Shown: positions 53,689 through 61,953, counted from the first letter of the stretch. The stretch: DNA of 61,953 nt from Evansella tamaricis (GCF_019042215.1 NZ_JAHQCS010000169.1:1-61953), one strand, 5' to 3'. Program-made: numbers and translations. Notes: a model not told the origin generated them from the sequence alone.

Positions 53689-53887
53689 GCTTGTGGATAG
53701 TTTGTTTGCGGCTTTGAAATGAACTCGTTAGTTAAAAATCGTCAGAGGTATTTTTATAAATTCTAGGATATAAATACAACTATAGGTTCATGCATGTAAG
53801 CGATCGTCCTTGTTCTTGATTATATTTTTGGACGGTACTTTACTTAATTACCAAATAGAGCAAGCAAATACCTATCCTTTGAAGCAT

Positions 53888-54850
53888 CTAGTACCCTTTA
53901 TTATAATCCACTAGATTCACTGAAGGTGTCTCTCCTTTAACATACGCCTTTAAATTTGGGATAAAAATATCTTCTATAACCCGTTTGTCATAGTGTTCGG
54001 TAGACCCGGCGGTGTGTGGAGTAATAATGACATTATCCATTTCCCAGAGGGGACTTTCTTCTGATAAGGGTTCGGTCTCAAATACATCCAGTCCAGCTCC
54101 TGCAAGTTGTCCTTGTTCCAGTGCGTAAATTAATTCATCCTCCACGATAATATCACCCCTGCCAATGTTTATTAAAAAAGCTGTCTTCTTCATTTGCAGA
54201 AGTTGTTCTGCTCCAAATAGTTGGTAGGTTTCTTTTGTTAGTGGTAAGGTGATAACGACATAATCACAACGTGGCAGGATTTCACTTAACTGAGCGGTTG
54301 TATACATTTCATCCACATATTCCATTTCCTTAGGAGAATGGCGAACTCCAATGACATGCATTCCGAATGCTTTGGCTATTTTTGCCGTTTCTTTTCCAAT
54401 CGCTCCCACACCAAGAATACCAATTGTTTTTTCATGTATCTCTAATTTCATGTTCGCATGATGCCATTTTTTGTTTTGTTGATTTTGGACATAAGTATGT
54501 ATTTTTCTCGTTAAACCGAGCATTAACGCGAAGATGGTCTCTGAAATCGGGAAAGAATGAACGCCATTCGCACTCGTTGTGTAGATGTTCTTCAAAGCAA
54601 GTTGTTCAAGGGGCAGACTGTTCACCCCGGCACTCCATGCCTGGATCCATTGAAGTTTCGTTTCATCCTTTAAGCAGAAACGGTCGATCCCGTCTTTCCA
54701 GCCAGCAATGATTTCTGCATCCGATGAATGTTCTTCCCAGATGGTTCGATCCTTTCCAACAACAATTTCCCAATCGGGAATGACATTTTTAATTTTTTCA
54801 GTTAACTGATCACTTAAGTTATGAGTTATAACAAGCTTTCGTTTTTCCAT
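53888..54850 (-). CDS. D-2-hydroxyacid dehydrogenase family protein
   Basis: NAD(P)-dependent dehydrogenase of 320 aa. It has IGILGVGAIGKETAKIAKAFGM (Rossmann glycine motif), the LINIGRGDIIVEDELIYAL block, AGLDVFETEPL and the catalytic His in ITPHTAGST. The start at 54850 has GAGGGG nine bases upstream; an ATG three codons earlier abuts that site. Related to phosphoglycerate-dehydrogenase-like and glyoxylate/hydroxypyruvate reductases; the substrate is not determined. Confidence 0.88.
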   Translation of the reverse strand: MEKRKLVITHNLSDQLTEKIKNVIPDWEIVVGKDRTIWEEHSSDAEIIAGWKDGIDRFCLKDETKLQWIQAWSAGVNSLPLEQLALKNIYTTSANGVHSFPISETIFALMLGLTRKIHTYVQNQQNKKWHHANMKLEIHEKTIGILGVGAIGKETAKIAKAFGMHVIGVRHSPKEMEYVDEMYTTAQLSEILPRCDYVVITLPLTKETYQLFGAEQLLQMKKTAFLINIGRGDIIVEDELIYALEQGQLAGAGLDVFETEPLSEESPLWEMDNVIITPHTAGSTEHYDKRVIEDIFIPNLKAYVKGETPSVNLVDYNKGY

Positions 54851-55036
54851 CCTGTTCATCCCCTCTATAAAGATGTCATTATTATAATATAAAACAATAC
54901 GTAGTGTAACTTTATACAACCTCACAGTGAAAGTGACGATGGGTTATATGTTTAAAAGCTTATTGGAATGGCCTATTTAGCCGGGGGAATAATTCATTAA
55001 GAACGTTTAAATTATAAATTAATTAAAGGAGATTTA

Positions 55037-55630
55037 ATGATTATGATTGGTAAACCAGTTTCATTATCATTTTTTCAGCAATCGACTTTAGATCTTGCGC
55101 AAGCTCTCATTGGGAAACTGCTCGTTAAAGAAACGGAACAGGGAGTTTCATCTGGTTGGATTGTGGAAACAGAAGCCTATATTGGTCCGGGAGATCGGGC
55201 AGCACATAGTTATGGGAATCGCCGTACAAAACGAACGGAAGTAATGTTTGGACCCCCAGGGTATGTTTATACATATGTTATGCACACCCATTGTCTCGTT
55301 AATGTAGTAAGTGGAGAAGTGGGTCATCCTGAAGCTGTCTTGATCCGTGCCGTTGAACCTTTTGAAGGGGTCGACCTCATGTATGAGCGACGAGGGAAGG
55401 GAAAACGGATAACGGAGTTAACAAGTGGTCCCGGGAAACTGACGAAGGCTTTAGGAATCGTCAAAGGGGACTATGGCAGGACTTTCATGGAACCACCATT
55501 ATATATTGCAGAGGGAAGAGTCTGCGATGAACTTGTCTCTGGCCCACGAATCGGAATTGAGAACAGTGGGGAAGCAAGGGATTACCCTTGGCGCTTTTGG
55601 GAAAAAGGGAGTCCGTTTGTTTCAAAATAA
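55037..55630 (+). CDS. 3-methyladenine DNA glycosylase (AAG/MPG family)
   Basis: Base-excision repair enzyme of 197 aa that removes alkylated purines. Typical blocks are LAQALIGKLLV, WIVETEAYIGPGDRAAHS (catalytic Glu), RTEVMFGPPGYVYTYVMHTHCLVNVV, LIRAVEP and SGPGKLTKALGI. AAAGGAGATTTA sits just before ATG 55037. No partner gene. Confidence 0.92.
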   Translation: MIMIGKPVSLSFFQQSTLDLAQALIGKLLVKETEQGVSSGWIVETEAYIGPGDRAAHSYGNRRTKRTEVMFGPPGYVYTYVMHTHCLVNVVSGEVGHPEAVLIRAVEPFEGVDLMYERRGKGKRITELTSGPGKLTKALGIVKGDYGRTFMEPPLYIAEGRVCDELVSGPRIGIENSGEARDYPWRFWEKGSPFVSK

Positions 55631-55801
55631 ATTATTCTTTCTGCAATGTATTTAGGCAAATGTTGAATGCCACCATACTATTTTTAGAGAAACCTTCCTT
55701 TTCGTTCCTCTATGTAAAGCGCTCATTGGACTAGTAAACATGATTCGGTTACATATTTTTGTGAATATACGAGCAAAATAATCTCAAGGAGGCGATAAAC
55801 A

Positions 55802-56026
55802 ATGGCAAAAACGATTACAGCTGTAAGAAAAAATAATGAAGGTGACATCGTGGAGTTACAATTATCGTCAGGAGAAGTGGTAGACTACAAGCAAGCACAG
55901 CAAATGGCTAAAACCGGGGACATTGAGCATGTAAATGTCTTCACGGGGAGAGATGGAGAAGAACACTTAAGAAGTGACGCCGATGGCATCAAAGAAAATA
56001 ACCTAGACAACTTACCAACATTCTAG
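55802..56026 (+). CDS. DUF3892-family small protein
   Basis: A 74-residue acidic protein (ITAVRKNNEGDIVELQLSSGEVVDYKQA, later INVFTGRDG-like VNVFTGRDGEEHLRSDAD), matching the DUF3892 pattern of Bacillaceae. CAAGGAGGCG precedes the ATG. Function unknown. Followed by its own terminator. Confidence 0.8.
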   Translation: MAKTITAVRKNNEGDIVELQLSSGEVVDYKQAQQMAKTGDIEHVNVFTGRDGEEHLRSDADGIKENNLDNLPTF

Positions 56027-56033
56027 TGTAATC

Positions 56034-56068
56034 GGGAGGTGACAGGCACCTCCCGGTTTTTGTCGAAT
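56034..56068 (+). terminator. Terminator made from a GGTGACAGGCAC repeat
   Basis: GGGAGGT and ACCTCCC pair around GACAGGC, followed by GGTTTTTGTCGAA. The same GGTGACAGGCAC...TTTTTGTCGAA frame recurs at 59656-59688. Confidence 0.75.
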
Positions 56069-56084
56069 AACCTATTTGAAGAGT

Positions 56085-56528
56085 TTATTCCATATCTTCT
56101 TCTTGATGTTGTTTTTTCTTCACAAAATAAGTAAAAGAAAATACGGATAGAAAACAGATGAAAACGACAGCTCCTATTATCATGGAATCCCGCAAAGGAT
56201 AGTCGGGAGTTATCAGCAAAATGAAGGAGGCTATTACTAGACTAATCACTACGCACATGGCAACGATTTTAGGGTATGAATGCAGAAAGGAGTTTTCATT
56301 CTTTGGTTTGTTTTCATTTTCCACAGAAACCCTCATATTAAGCAAAAGGGAAAAAACGGAAGTTAATAGAAGGATGATGGTTATTGGAGTACCTGATACT
56401 CCTTTTCCTTGAATGCCTGCATCATAAATCCACAACCCAAAAAGTAATATAGTTTGAAAGATAAATATGATACGGGTATTTTTTAAGTTTTCCAGTTTTA
56501 GTCTCTCATCTTCAATTTTTTTAAACAA
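56085..56528 (-). CDS. Small integral membrane protein next to XRE regulator
   Basis: A 147-residue protein with four probable membrane helices after a charged N-terminus (KKIEDERLKLENLKN) and a Lys/Gln/Glu-rich tail. Its TTG start directly follows the stop of the XRE gene and uses AAAGGAGGATGAC as ribosome binding site, so the two are co-translated. XRE plus small membrane protein pairs are common in Firmicutes; the protein's role is unknown. Confidence 0.72.
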   Translation of the reverse strand: MFKKIEDERLKLENLKNTRIIFIFQTILLFGLWIYDAGIQGKGVSGTPITIILLLTSVFSLLLNMRVSVENENKPKNENSFLHSYPKIVAMCVVISLVIASFILLITPDYPLRDSMIIGAVVFICFLSVFSFTYFVKKKQHQEEDME

Positions 56529-56732
56529 TTAGTCATCCTCCTTTTCCACCCAAAACAAATCATTCAGTGTTCTGTTAACGGCATAACAAATATCCAAACA
56601 GAGTTTTAAGGTGGGATTATATTTTCCCTTTTCGATTAAACTGATGGTTTGGCGGGTTACTCCAATCTTATCAGCAAGTTGATGCTGGGTTAGATTGGCC
56701 TGAACTCTAGCGATTTTGACTGAATTTTTCAG
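56529..56732 (-). CDS. XRE-family regulator with apparent CTG start
   Basis: A 67-codon frame encoding a compact helix-turn-helix protein (VKIARVQANLTQHQLADKIG, VTRQTISLIEKGKYNPTLKL, LNDLFWVEKEDD), the same type as the protein at 57733. No ATG, GTG or TTG lies in frame at the right place. A CTG at 56730-56732 occupies the position of Met in the usual M-K-N start, and GGAAGG is 11 bases upstream. An ATG just upstream is out of frame and gives only ten codons. Either CTG initiates or the start codon has mutated. Confidence 0.7.
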   Translation of the reverse strand: MKNSVKIARVQANLTQHQLADKIGVTRQTISLIEKGKYNPTLKLCLDICYAVNRTLNDLFWVEKEDD

Positions 56733-56800
56733 AAGACATCAGTCCTTCCTCCAAAAGGTATAAAAGCTCCTTATCCATATTGTAATATATATTGTACAAA

Positions 56801-56820
56801 ATGCAATATATATATTGCAT
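56801..56820. promoter_or_regulatory. 20-bp perfect palindrome, probable XRE operator
   Basis: ATGCAATATATATATTGCAT is fully self-complementary. It lies about 70 bases upstream of the XRE start, beside a second TGTAATATATATTGTACA-like element (about 56781-56797). Autoregulation by the XRE protein is the simplest reading. The 56733-56955 gap holds nothing else. Confidence 0.6.
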
Positions 56821-56955
56821 GAAGGGTTCGAGAATGTAGCTTAAAGCACCTCTTTGAGGTATTTCACGTACCGTACTACTAATAAATATTGAATGAAAAC
56901 CCAGTGAATGCGACAAAAATAAGGCAACAGTCGTTACCAAAAACGTAACGTGATT

Positions 56956-57327
56956 CTACGTGTATTTTGAAACGATGACCATCGATAGAAAAACAGTACA
57001 TGTGGTTAATGTCCATAAAATGCTGATTAATTGTATTGCAGAAATAGTAATGAAGTTAAAATTAAGCAGAAGAATAAATATTGCCTGATAAATGAAGATG
57101 GCACCAATGGAAAAAACCATCCCTTTTTGCCGGATGTATCTACTCCGCTCATCATTCTGGCGAAATTGGGGAGATAAGTAACCCAGAGATATCCCCATTA
57201 CCCCCATGCTTAGGATAGGTAAAACCAGGATAGTGGGATTACTGTTTACCATCAAGCCAACTACAGCGTAAAATCCCCCAAAAAGGAAAAAGAATCCCCC
57301 GATGAAATAATATATTTTCCTTTCCAT
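56956..57327 (-). CDS. Small integral membrane protein, paralogue A
   Basis: A 123-residue protein with four probable helices. The middle loop LSPQFRQNDERSRYIRQKGM is nearly the same as in the neighbour at 57348 (LQPQFSQKDERSKMIRQKGT), showing tandem duplication. It is last in the XRE-led set that starts at 57930. Function unknown. Confidence 0.75.
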   Translation of the reverse strand: MERKIYYFIGGFFFLFGGFYAVVGLMVNSNPTILVLPILSMGVMGISLGYLSPQFRQNDERSRYIRQKGMVFSIGAIFIYQAIFILLLNFNFITISAIQLISILWTLTTCTVFLSMVIVSKYT

Positions 57328-57347
57328 ATTTTTCTCCTCTCGTTTTA

Positions 57348-57719
57348 TTAATGAACTTTACTGACTATGACAAAAGATGAAAATACAGTACAAACCATTA
57401 AGGTGACATACATATTCAATACTTCCCTAGCAGACAAGTCAACGATCCCCCTACTCAGAAGGTAGGAGAATAAAAAATAATAAATGACGAAAATAAAGTA
57501 AGAATAAAACGTTCCTTTTTGGCGAATCATTTTGCTCCGCTCGTCCTTTTGACTGAATTGTGGTTGAAGGTAACCTGTGCTTAAACAAACTACTGCCAGA
57601 GCAAAGATGATATATGACTCCGGCACTGGTCTTGCCTCGGCCATAAAAGCAACAAATTGAAAAAAAGCGCCGATAATAAGAAAGCAGATACCAAAAATAT
57701 AATACATTACCCGTTCCAC
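57348..57719 (-). CDS. Small integral membrane protein, paralogue B
   Basis: A 123-residue four-helix membrane protein, paralogue of the previous one with the shared DERSxxIRQKG loop and a VCTVFSSFVIVSK end (VCTVFLSMVIVSK-like in the partner). It lies 13 bases behind the XRE gene. Such proteins often accompany XRE regulators in Bacillus; role unknown. Confidence 0.75.
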   Translation of the reverse strand: MERVMYYIFGICFLIIGAFFQFVAFMAEARPVPESYIIFALAVVCLSTGYLQPQFSQKDERSKMIRQKGTFYSYFIFVIYYFLFSYLLSRGIVDLSAREVLNMYVTLMVCTVFSSFVIVSKVH

Positions 57720-57732
57720 GAATTTTCCCCCT

Positions 57733-57930
57733 TTAATCTTCTTCTAAAATAAAGATCTCTTCCACGGTGGTGTTAAATTTCTTTGCCATTTGCATAGCCA
57801 ACGGCAAGGAAGGGTTATATTTGCCTTTTTCAATGGAGATTATCGTTTGTCTGGAAACTCCAAGTTCCAGAGCAAGACGGTCTTGTGAAAAACCATGCTT
57901 TTTTCTTAATTCAGCTAAAATGTTTTTCAA
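57733..57930 (-). CDS. XRE-family transcriptional regulator
   Basis: A 65-residue helix-turn-helix protein (LAELRKKHGFSQDRLALELGVSRQTIISIEKGKYNPSLPLAMQMAKKF...EEIFILEED). TTG 57930 is chosen as start since GAGGTGG lies six bases before it; the GTG at 57939 is part of that site. It heads a three-gene set with two paralogous membrane proteins and likely regulates it through the repeats at 57961-57992. Confidence 0.83.
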   Translation of the reverse strand: MKNILAELRKKHGFSQDRLALELGVSRQTIISIEKGKYNPSLPLAMQMAKKFNTTVEEIFILEED

Positions 57931-57960
57931 AATGTCCACCTCTTTAAGCTACAGTGTAAT

Positions 57961-57992
57961 GTAAAGCGAACTTTACGTCAAGGTAACTTTAC
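57961..57992. promoter_or_regulatory. GTAAAG/CTTTAC inverted repeats, probable XRE operator
   Basis: GTAAAGCGAACTTTAC (57961-57976) is a 6-4-6 inverted repeat, followed by GTAACTTTAC. It lies 30 bases before the XRE start. Confidence 0.55.
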
Positions 57993-58002
57993 ATTCTATT
58001 TA

Positions 58003-58032
58003 GAAAAAGGCTCCAGGAAATATCCTGGAGCT
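58003..58032 (-). terminator. Terminator of the GltS-like gene
   Basis: On the minus strand GCTCCAGGA pairs with TCCTGGAGC around TATT and is followed by CTTTTT. Confidence 0.8.
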
Positions 58033-58049
58033 CAATATGTTAGTACATA

Positions 58050-59459
58050 TTATTTCCGTCCAAAATAAAGTAATCCGAAAATTAACCAAAAGATCGTTAC
58101 CACTATGGCCAGGATTAAAATAGCAACTGGGCCAAACTGGAAAATAAGTGGTAAGGAAGCAGCAGTAAATAGCCCACCACCAACTAACGGTTCAAATAAG
58201 ATTTGTTTATATCCAAAACCTTGTAATGCAGGTGTTTTACTGTCCGGATCCGCTATACGTATTAGTAATAAACCAGTAGCGGTGATACCTGTCGCTTGTC
58301 CGAAGTCACCAATACCCCGTTCAAACCAGTAGGAAGGTATCATCTTTGGGGCCAGGAAGAGGAAAGCAAACACGTTCCAAATCACCCCAGTGACGGCTAA
58401 TAAGAGGAATGGTACAAGATTGTCCCCAATTACCGCTAACGAAACTGTTCCAAGGGCACTGACAATTAAGAAGTCTAGTGAAAACCCACCGATACGGTCT
58501 ATCATACTCCGGTCGATTACTTTAAATTTATCGAACCGATCGGAAATTGCCTGAACGATAATCCCACCGACCATCGCCAATGGAAAAAGAGGGAGGTAGA
58601 TCATTAAGTACGTATCTGTTAACGGTCCCCATGTCCATGCCTCTAATAAAATAAGTCCCTCTAATAAAATCGCACCAATTCCGATAGCTATCCCAACGTA
58701 AGCGAGGTGTAATGAGAAAGTTTCGATGGATTCTGGGCGAGTGGTGATACGACCGGCAGACTCACGATTTTCAAACTCGATGATTCCATTGTTTTCTTCC
58801 GTTGAAATTCCCGATTTTGCTCCTATTTGTTTAGCATGTCCCTTTCTTGCACCCCAGTTAATTAAAATAATCCCGACAATTACCCCTGTTAATATCCCAA
58901 TTGTTGCAAGACCAATGGCAAGGTCAACCCCTTCTGAAAAACCTAGTTCCTCAAAAGTACCTGATAGTCCGGCTGCCGTTCCGTGGCCACCAACGAAGCT
59001 GATTTCAATCAATGCACCAGCTAAGGGATTGACTCCGAAAAACGGGGTTAGGATGAAGATAACGAGTAAGAGACCAACGACATATTGTCCCCATGAGACC
59101 ATTTGTCCCATAGCTACTTGAGGTCCCCCAATAATCCAAACATTCTTTAAGCTTGGTAATGTTTTTCCTAAAAAAAGTGATGCAAATACAATATTAATAA
59201 AAAGTCCAGGCAACGTGCTCCATACGGCTAATATGTTTTCACTAATTAGCCCTTGTGTTAAAAAGAAATCGTCTGAGCTAAATAAACTTACGATTCGTCC
59301 GAGAACCTCAGGTCCAACTAATAAAGCGAGAAGTCCTGCAATGATGGAAGAAGGTAAATAGAGCCGCTGTAATAATGGGGTAAAAACTCTAACCCACTTC
59401 CCTAATACAATAAAAACTCCCAAAACAATAAAAGCGAGTCCAATGATGTTTGGTGTCAT
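58050..59459 (-). CDS. Sodium/glutamate symporter family protein (GltS-like)
   Basis: Membrane protein of 469 aa with roughly twelve helices. The two-fold architecture and ISFVGGHGTAAGLSGTFEELGF plus the late GIGDFGQATGITATGLLLIRIADP motif fit the GltS/ESS family, which imports glutamate with Na+. A hydrophilic central loop (residues about 200-240) separates the halves. AAAGGAGG lies 13 bases before the start, a little far. Bacillaceae members may carry related dicarboxylates; the substrate is inferred from family only. Confidence 0.85.
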   Translation of the reverse strand: MTPNIIGLAFIVLGVFIVLGKWVRVFTPLLQRLYLPSSIIAGLLALLVGPEVLGRIVSLFSSDDFFLTQGLISENILAVWSTLPGLFINIVFASLFLGKTLPSLKNVWIIGGPQVAMGQMVSWGQYVVGLLLVIFILTPFFGVNPLAGALIEISFVGGHGTAAGLSGTFEELGFSEGVDLAIGLATIGILTGVIVGIILINWGARKGHAKQIGAKSGISTEENNGIIEFENRESAGRITTRPESIETFSLHLAYVGIAIGIGAILLEGLILLEAWTWGPLTDTYLMIYLPLFPLAMVGGIIVQAISDRFDKFKVIDRSMIDRIGGFSLDFLIVSALGTVSLAVIGDNLVPFLLLAVTGVIWNVFAFLFLAPKMIPSYWFERGIGDFGQATGITATGLLLIRIADPDSKTPALQGFGYKQILFEPLVGGGLFTAASLPLIFQFGPVAILILAIVVTIFWLIFGLLYFGRK

Positions 59460-59655
59460 TATCTAGTTAAAGCCTCCTTTGATAATTCACATAGAAAATA
59501 AATGTTAAAATGAATAATTGCCCAAAGTAAAGTGTGAGTTTTTCGAATCATATTCACCGCAGCAGTAAATATTTCTAGACCACTATTGTATGTATACATG
59601 AAATCGGGTAGATTTTCAAAGGATAAATGCCAGATTCCGTTAATTTTTTGCATGC

Positions 59656-59688
59656 CAGGTGACAGGCACTTGTCAGTTTTTGTCGAAC
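59656..59688. repeat. GGTGACAGGCAC repeat, degenerate copy
   Basis: CCAGGTGACAGGCACTTGTCAGTTTTTGTCGAA keeps the frame of 56034-56068, but the stem is weaker. The surrounding 59460-59777 is AT-rich. An 88-codon minus-strand frame across it has no codon logic or family resemblance and is not called. Confidence 0.6.
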
Positions 59689-59777
59689 GTGAAATTTGTG
59701 GTTCATAATTGTTAGTGATCCACAAATATCGTAGAATTGGGTGGAGTAAAGTACATAGAAAAAAGGAGAAAAACCAT

Positions 59778-60449
59778 ATGATAAAAGCAGTGATTTTCGA
59801 TTGTGATGGATTACTTATTGATACGGAAACACCATGGTTTTTAGCGAATAGAGAGCTGTATCAGGAACATGGAGTTGATTTACCACTAGAACTTTATGCG
59901 CAGTGTATTGGCAACCCCACCTTTGAAGACTTTGATCCATACGTTAACTTAAAGAATCAGCTAAATGGTTCCATGGAAATTGATGAAATGAAGGCAAAGG
60001 CGCGACTAATACATAAAAGAATCATGAAGAACCAAGATTTAAGGCCTGGGGTAAGGGAATACCTTGAATCTGCAAAAAAGAGGGGCTATAAGATTGGCTT
60101 AGCCTCAAGTTCTGACCGGACCTGGATTGATGAACAATTAACAAAATTTAATATTCTCCACTACTTCGATTCGATTCATACGGGCGATACAGTGGAGAAA
60201 GTAAAGCCTTATCCAGATTTGTATCTATCCGCTTTGAAAAATTTGGAGGTGAAACCTCATGAAGCAGTGGCATTTGAAGATTCACTTAATGGGCTGAAGG
60301 CAGCAAAGGCTGCTGAAATTTATTGTGTAGTCGTACCGAACGAGGCCACTTCTCATCTCAAATTTACAAACTATGATTTGAAACTGGAATCTATGCAAGA
60401 ATTCACTTTAGAGCAAGTTGTAAAGAAAGTCATCCCCAGTTCCACATAA
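59778..60449 (+). CDS. HAD-family hydrolase (beta-phosphoglucomutase-like)
   Basis: Phosphatase/phosphomutase of 223 aa. It has the nucleophile motif VIFDCDGLLIDTE, GLASSSDRTW (motif II), KVKPYPDLYLSAL (motif III Lys) and AVAFEDSLNGLKAAKAA (motif IV acids). A helical cap lies between residues 16 and 85, as in subclass I. AAAAAGGAG leads the ATG. Likely acts on small sugar phosphates. Confidence 0.9.
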   Translation: MIKAVIFDCDGLLIDTETPWFLANRELYQEHGVDLPLELYAQCIGNPTFEDFDPYVNLKNQLNGSMEIDEMKAKARLIHKRIMKNQDLRPGVREYLESAKKRGYKIGLASSSDRTWIDEQLTKFNILHYFDSIHTGDTVEKVKPYPDLYLSALKNLEVKPHEAVAFEDSLNGLKAAKAAEIYCVVVPNEATSHLKFTNYDLKLESMQEFTLEQVVKKVIPSST

Positions 60450-60559
60450 CATCTGCTTTTAAAAGATAAGTATAGGTTTTCTTACCTAGAGAAGTCATTC
60501 ATATTTTTCGTCCTTCCAGTAAAGTCTATAAACACTGATTCAATAGGTTGGTGACAGAA

Positions 60560-61522
60560 ATGACGTATGTATTATTACTTGTGGGATTTGCGTTACTCAT
60601 CAAAGGAGCCGATTACTTTGTCCAAGGTTCTTCGAAAATAGCAAGTTTACTAAGGGTTCCTCCCCTGATTGTAGGGCTAACGATCGTTGCGTTTGGGACA
60701 GGGTCCCCTGAGGCAACGGTGAGTATCATCGCTGCACTTGAAGGAAACTCGGAAGTCACAATTGGGAATATTGTGGGAAGTAACATTATTAATACAGCAT
60801 TAATTATAGGTGTTACTGCATTTATTTTCCCATTAAAAGTGGAAAGCCAAACTCTTCGAAAAGAACTCCCATTCACATTACTGGCAAGTTTTGTATTATT
60901 AGTTATGATCAATGACATCATGTTTCAAGGCGTAGCAGAGAACATTATTACGCGCAGTGACGGGATTATTCTACTTATGTTTTTCTCAATCTTTATGTAT
61001 TACATTTTTGAAGTAGCGAGAAATAGCAGAAATCTGGATAAGTCTTTAGAAGTGGAAGTGAAGACATCCACGAAGGAATGGGGAAAAAACATATTCATTA
61101 CGATACTAGGGTTAGGGGCGATTATACTAGGGGGATATTTTGTTGTGGAAAGCAGTACGACAATCGCCGTCCGGTTTGGGATGAGTGAAACATTAGTTGG
61201 CCTTACAATCGTTGCTATCGGGTCTTCGTTACCAGAATTGATCACTTCTGTAACTGCAGCATTGAAAAAACAGAGTGAGATTGCCCTCGGTAATATTGTT
61301 GGGAGTAATATATTCAACATTCTGTTTGTTCTTGGGATATCCTCGTTAATTACCCCGTTGCCTGTGAATAACATCATCTTCATTGATATTATCTTCATGA
61401 TTATTTTAACGATTGCCCTATTGATCTTCTCGAAAACACAGCTTACGGTGGGAAAATACGAAGGGCTGTCATTGGCAACGGCGTATATTCTATATTTTAT
61501 CTATATTATTTTAAGGAATTAA
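60560..61522 (+). CDS. Calcium/sodium antiporter (CaCA family, YrbG-like)
   Basis: Membrane protein of 320 aa with about ten helices in two homologous halves. Each half carries the alpha-repeat: VGLTIVAFGTGSPEATVS...IGNIVGSNIIN and VGLTIVAIGSSLPELITS...LGNIVGSNIFN, whose acidic and polar residues bind cation. ATG 60560 is preferred for its GGTGAC at five bases; TTG 60548 and GTG 60551 are alternatives. Confidence 0.92.
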   Translation: MTYVLLLVGFALLIKGADYFVQGSSKIASLLRVPPLIVGLTIVAFGTGSPEATVSIIAALEGNSEVTIGNIVGSNIINTALIIGVTAFIFPLKVESQTLRKELPFTLLASFVLLVMINDIMFQGVAENIITRSDGIILLMFFSIFMYYIFEVARNSRNLDKSLEVEVKTSTKEWGKNIFITILGLGAIILGGYFVVESSTTIAVRFGMSETLVGLTIVAIGSSLPELITSVTAALKKQSEIALGNIVGSNIFNILFVLGISSLITPLPVNNIIFIDIIFMIILTIALLIFSKTQLTVGKYEGLSLATAYILYFIYIILRN

Positions 61523-61650
61523 TCGCCTAAGTAAGATCCAAGATAAGATCAAACTATTTTAATAATAAAGGATCTGTTATAGGTAAATGGTGATATTTCA
61601 TGCTTACCGATTTATGTGAAAAGAAAGCCCATGCAGGGCGTAGCCCTCGT

Positions 61651-61953
61651 CTAATGTCGCATCCTTGAGGAGGAAGCGACAAAAGAGAAGCTGAGGCGCG
61701 ATCTAATGTCGCATCCTCTAGGAGGAAGCGACAAAAGAGAAGCTGAGGCGCGATCTAATGTCGCATCCTCTAGGAGGAAGCGACAAAAGAGAAGCCGAGG
61801 CGCGATCTAATGTCGCATCCTTGAGGAGGAAGCGACAAAAGAGAAGCCGATCCCGAATCTAATGTCGCATCCTTGAGGAGGAAGCGACAAAAGAGAAGCC
61901 GATCCCCGCCCTAATGTCGCATCCTTCAAGGAGGAAGTGACAAAAGAGGAGCT
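61651..61953. repeat. Second tandem array of 52-bp units, running off the edge
   Basis: Six units start at 61651, 61703, 61755, 61807, 61859 and 61911, the last cut by the window end. Each contains CTAATGTCGCATCCT...AGGAAGCGACAAAAGAGAAG. TGTCGC-A-TCCTC and GAGGA-A-GCGACA can fold into a hairpin of about 11 bp. TTGAGG and CTAGG loop variants alternate. From 61523 to 61650 no gene is seen. Confidence 0.9.

Noticed and set aside
59459-59725. 88-codon minus-strand frame next to the GltS-like gene
   Set aside because: It runs through a dispersed repeat, has no ribosome binding site and a composition unlike a protein.
61651-61953. CRISPR array
   Set aside because: Units are contiguous with no unique spacers and no cas genes are present; it is a plain tandem repeat.

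Overview
The window reads as chromosomal DNA of a spore-forming, low-GC Bacillaceae. Supporting points are Bacillus-type ribosome binding sites with many TTG and GTG starts, S-box (SAM-I) riboswitches, a KinA-like multi-PAS kinase, an ECF sigma/anti-sigma pair, a YdbC/PC4 protein, LtaS-like and SwrC-like envelope proteins, and the dispersed palindromic intergenic repeats common in this family. No rRNA, tRNA, CRISPR array, prophage or insertion sequence was seen.

Layout. 0.3-4.3 kb: multiple-monosaccharide ABC importer. 4.5-7.8 kb: Fpg/Nei-type glycosylase, a tiny protein and an LtaS-like phosphoglycerol transferase. 8.0-14.2 kb: persulfide/sulfane-sulfur island (SulP permease, four intact rhodanese-domain proteins, a degenerate rhodanese, DsrE-like protein, TusA-rhodanese fusion, rhodanese/metallo-beta-lactamase fusion) with its CstR-type repressor and five near-identical CstR-like operators. 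It also holds two gene remnants, a carbonic anhydrase and a rhodanese. 14.6-16.3 kb: ECF sigma factor with an autoregulatory-looking promoter, and its anti-sigma. 16.5-22.1 kb: GNAT, small membrane protein, SDR and RND efflux pump. 22.2-23.4 kb: non-coding region with about ten 52-53 bp tandem repeats. 23.5-31.4 kb: GH3 glucosidase, PAS histidine kinase, single-chain DNA methylase, PC4-like protein. 31.5-47.9 kb: the main system, described below. 48.2-61.9 kb: ordinary accessory and housekeeping genes, two XRE/membrane-protein modules, a GltS-like symporter, HAD phosphatase, CaCA antiporter, and a second 52-bp tandem array running off the right edge.

The main system is a bacterial microcompartment (BMC) for 5-substituted-5-deoxyribose, meaning methylthioribose and/or 5-deoxyribose, the waste sugars of SAM metabolism. 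A sigma-A-like promoter is followed by two tandem SAM-I riboswitches, each with its own terminator. Then come a ribose-type ABC importer, an MtnK-type kinase and an MtnA-type isomerase. Beyond a divergent DeoR repressor lies a second operon: class II aldolase, CoA-acylating aldehyde dehydrogenase, five hexameric shell proteins, PduL phosphotransacylase, an EutN-type pentamer, a CoA-disulfide-reductase-like flavoprotein and a two-subunit CoA-transferase-like enzyme. The aldolase C-terminus and the N-termini of the dehydrogenase and PduL look like encapsulation peptides.

Proposed flow: imported sugar is converted to sugar-1-P, then ribulose-1-P, then (inside the shell) DHAP plus acetaldehyde or methylthioacetaldehyde, then acyl-CoA and acyl-phosphate. 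This joins the known DHAP shunt / 5-deoxyribose salvage chemistry to a BMC, with SAM sensing on the uptake side and substrate sensing on the compartment side. The substrate and encapsulation are inferences from sequence.
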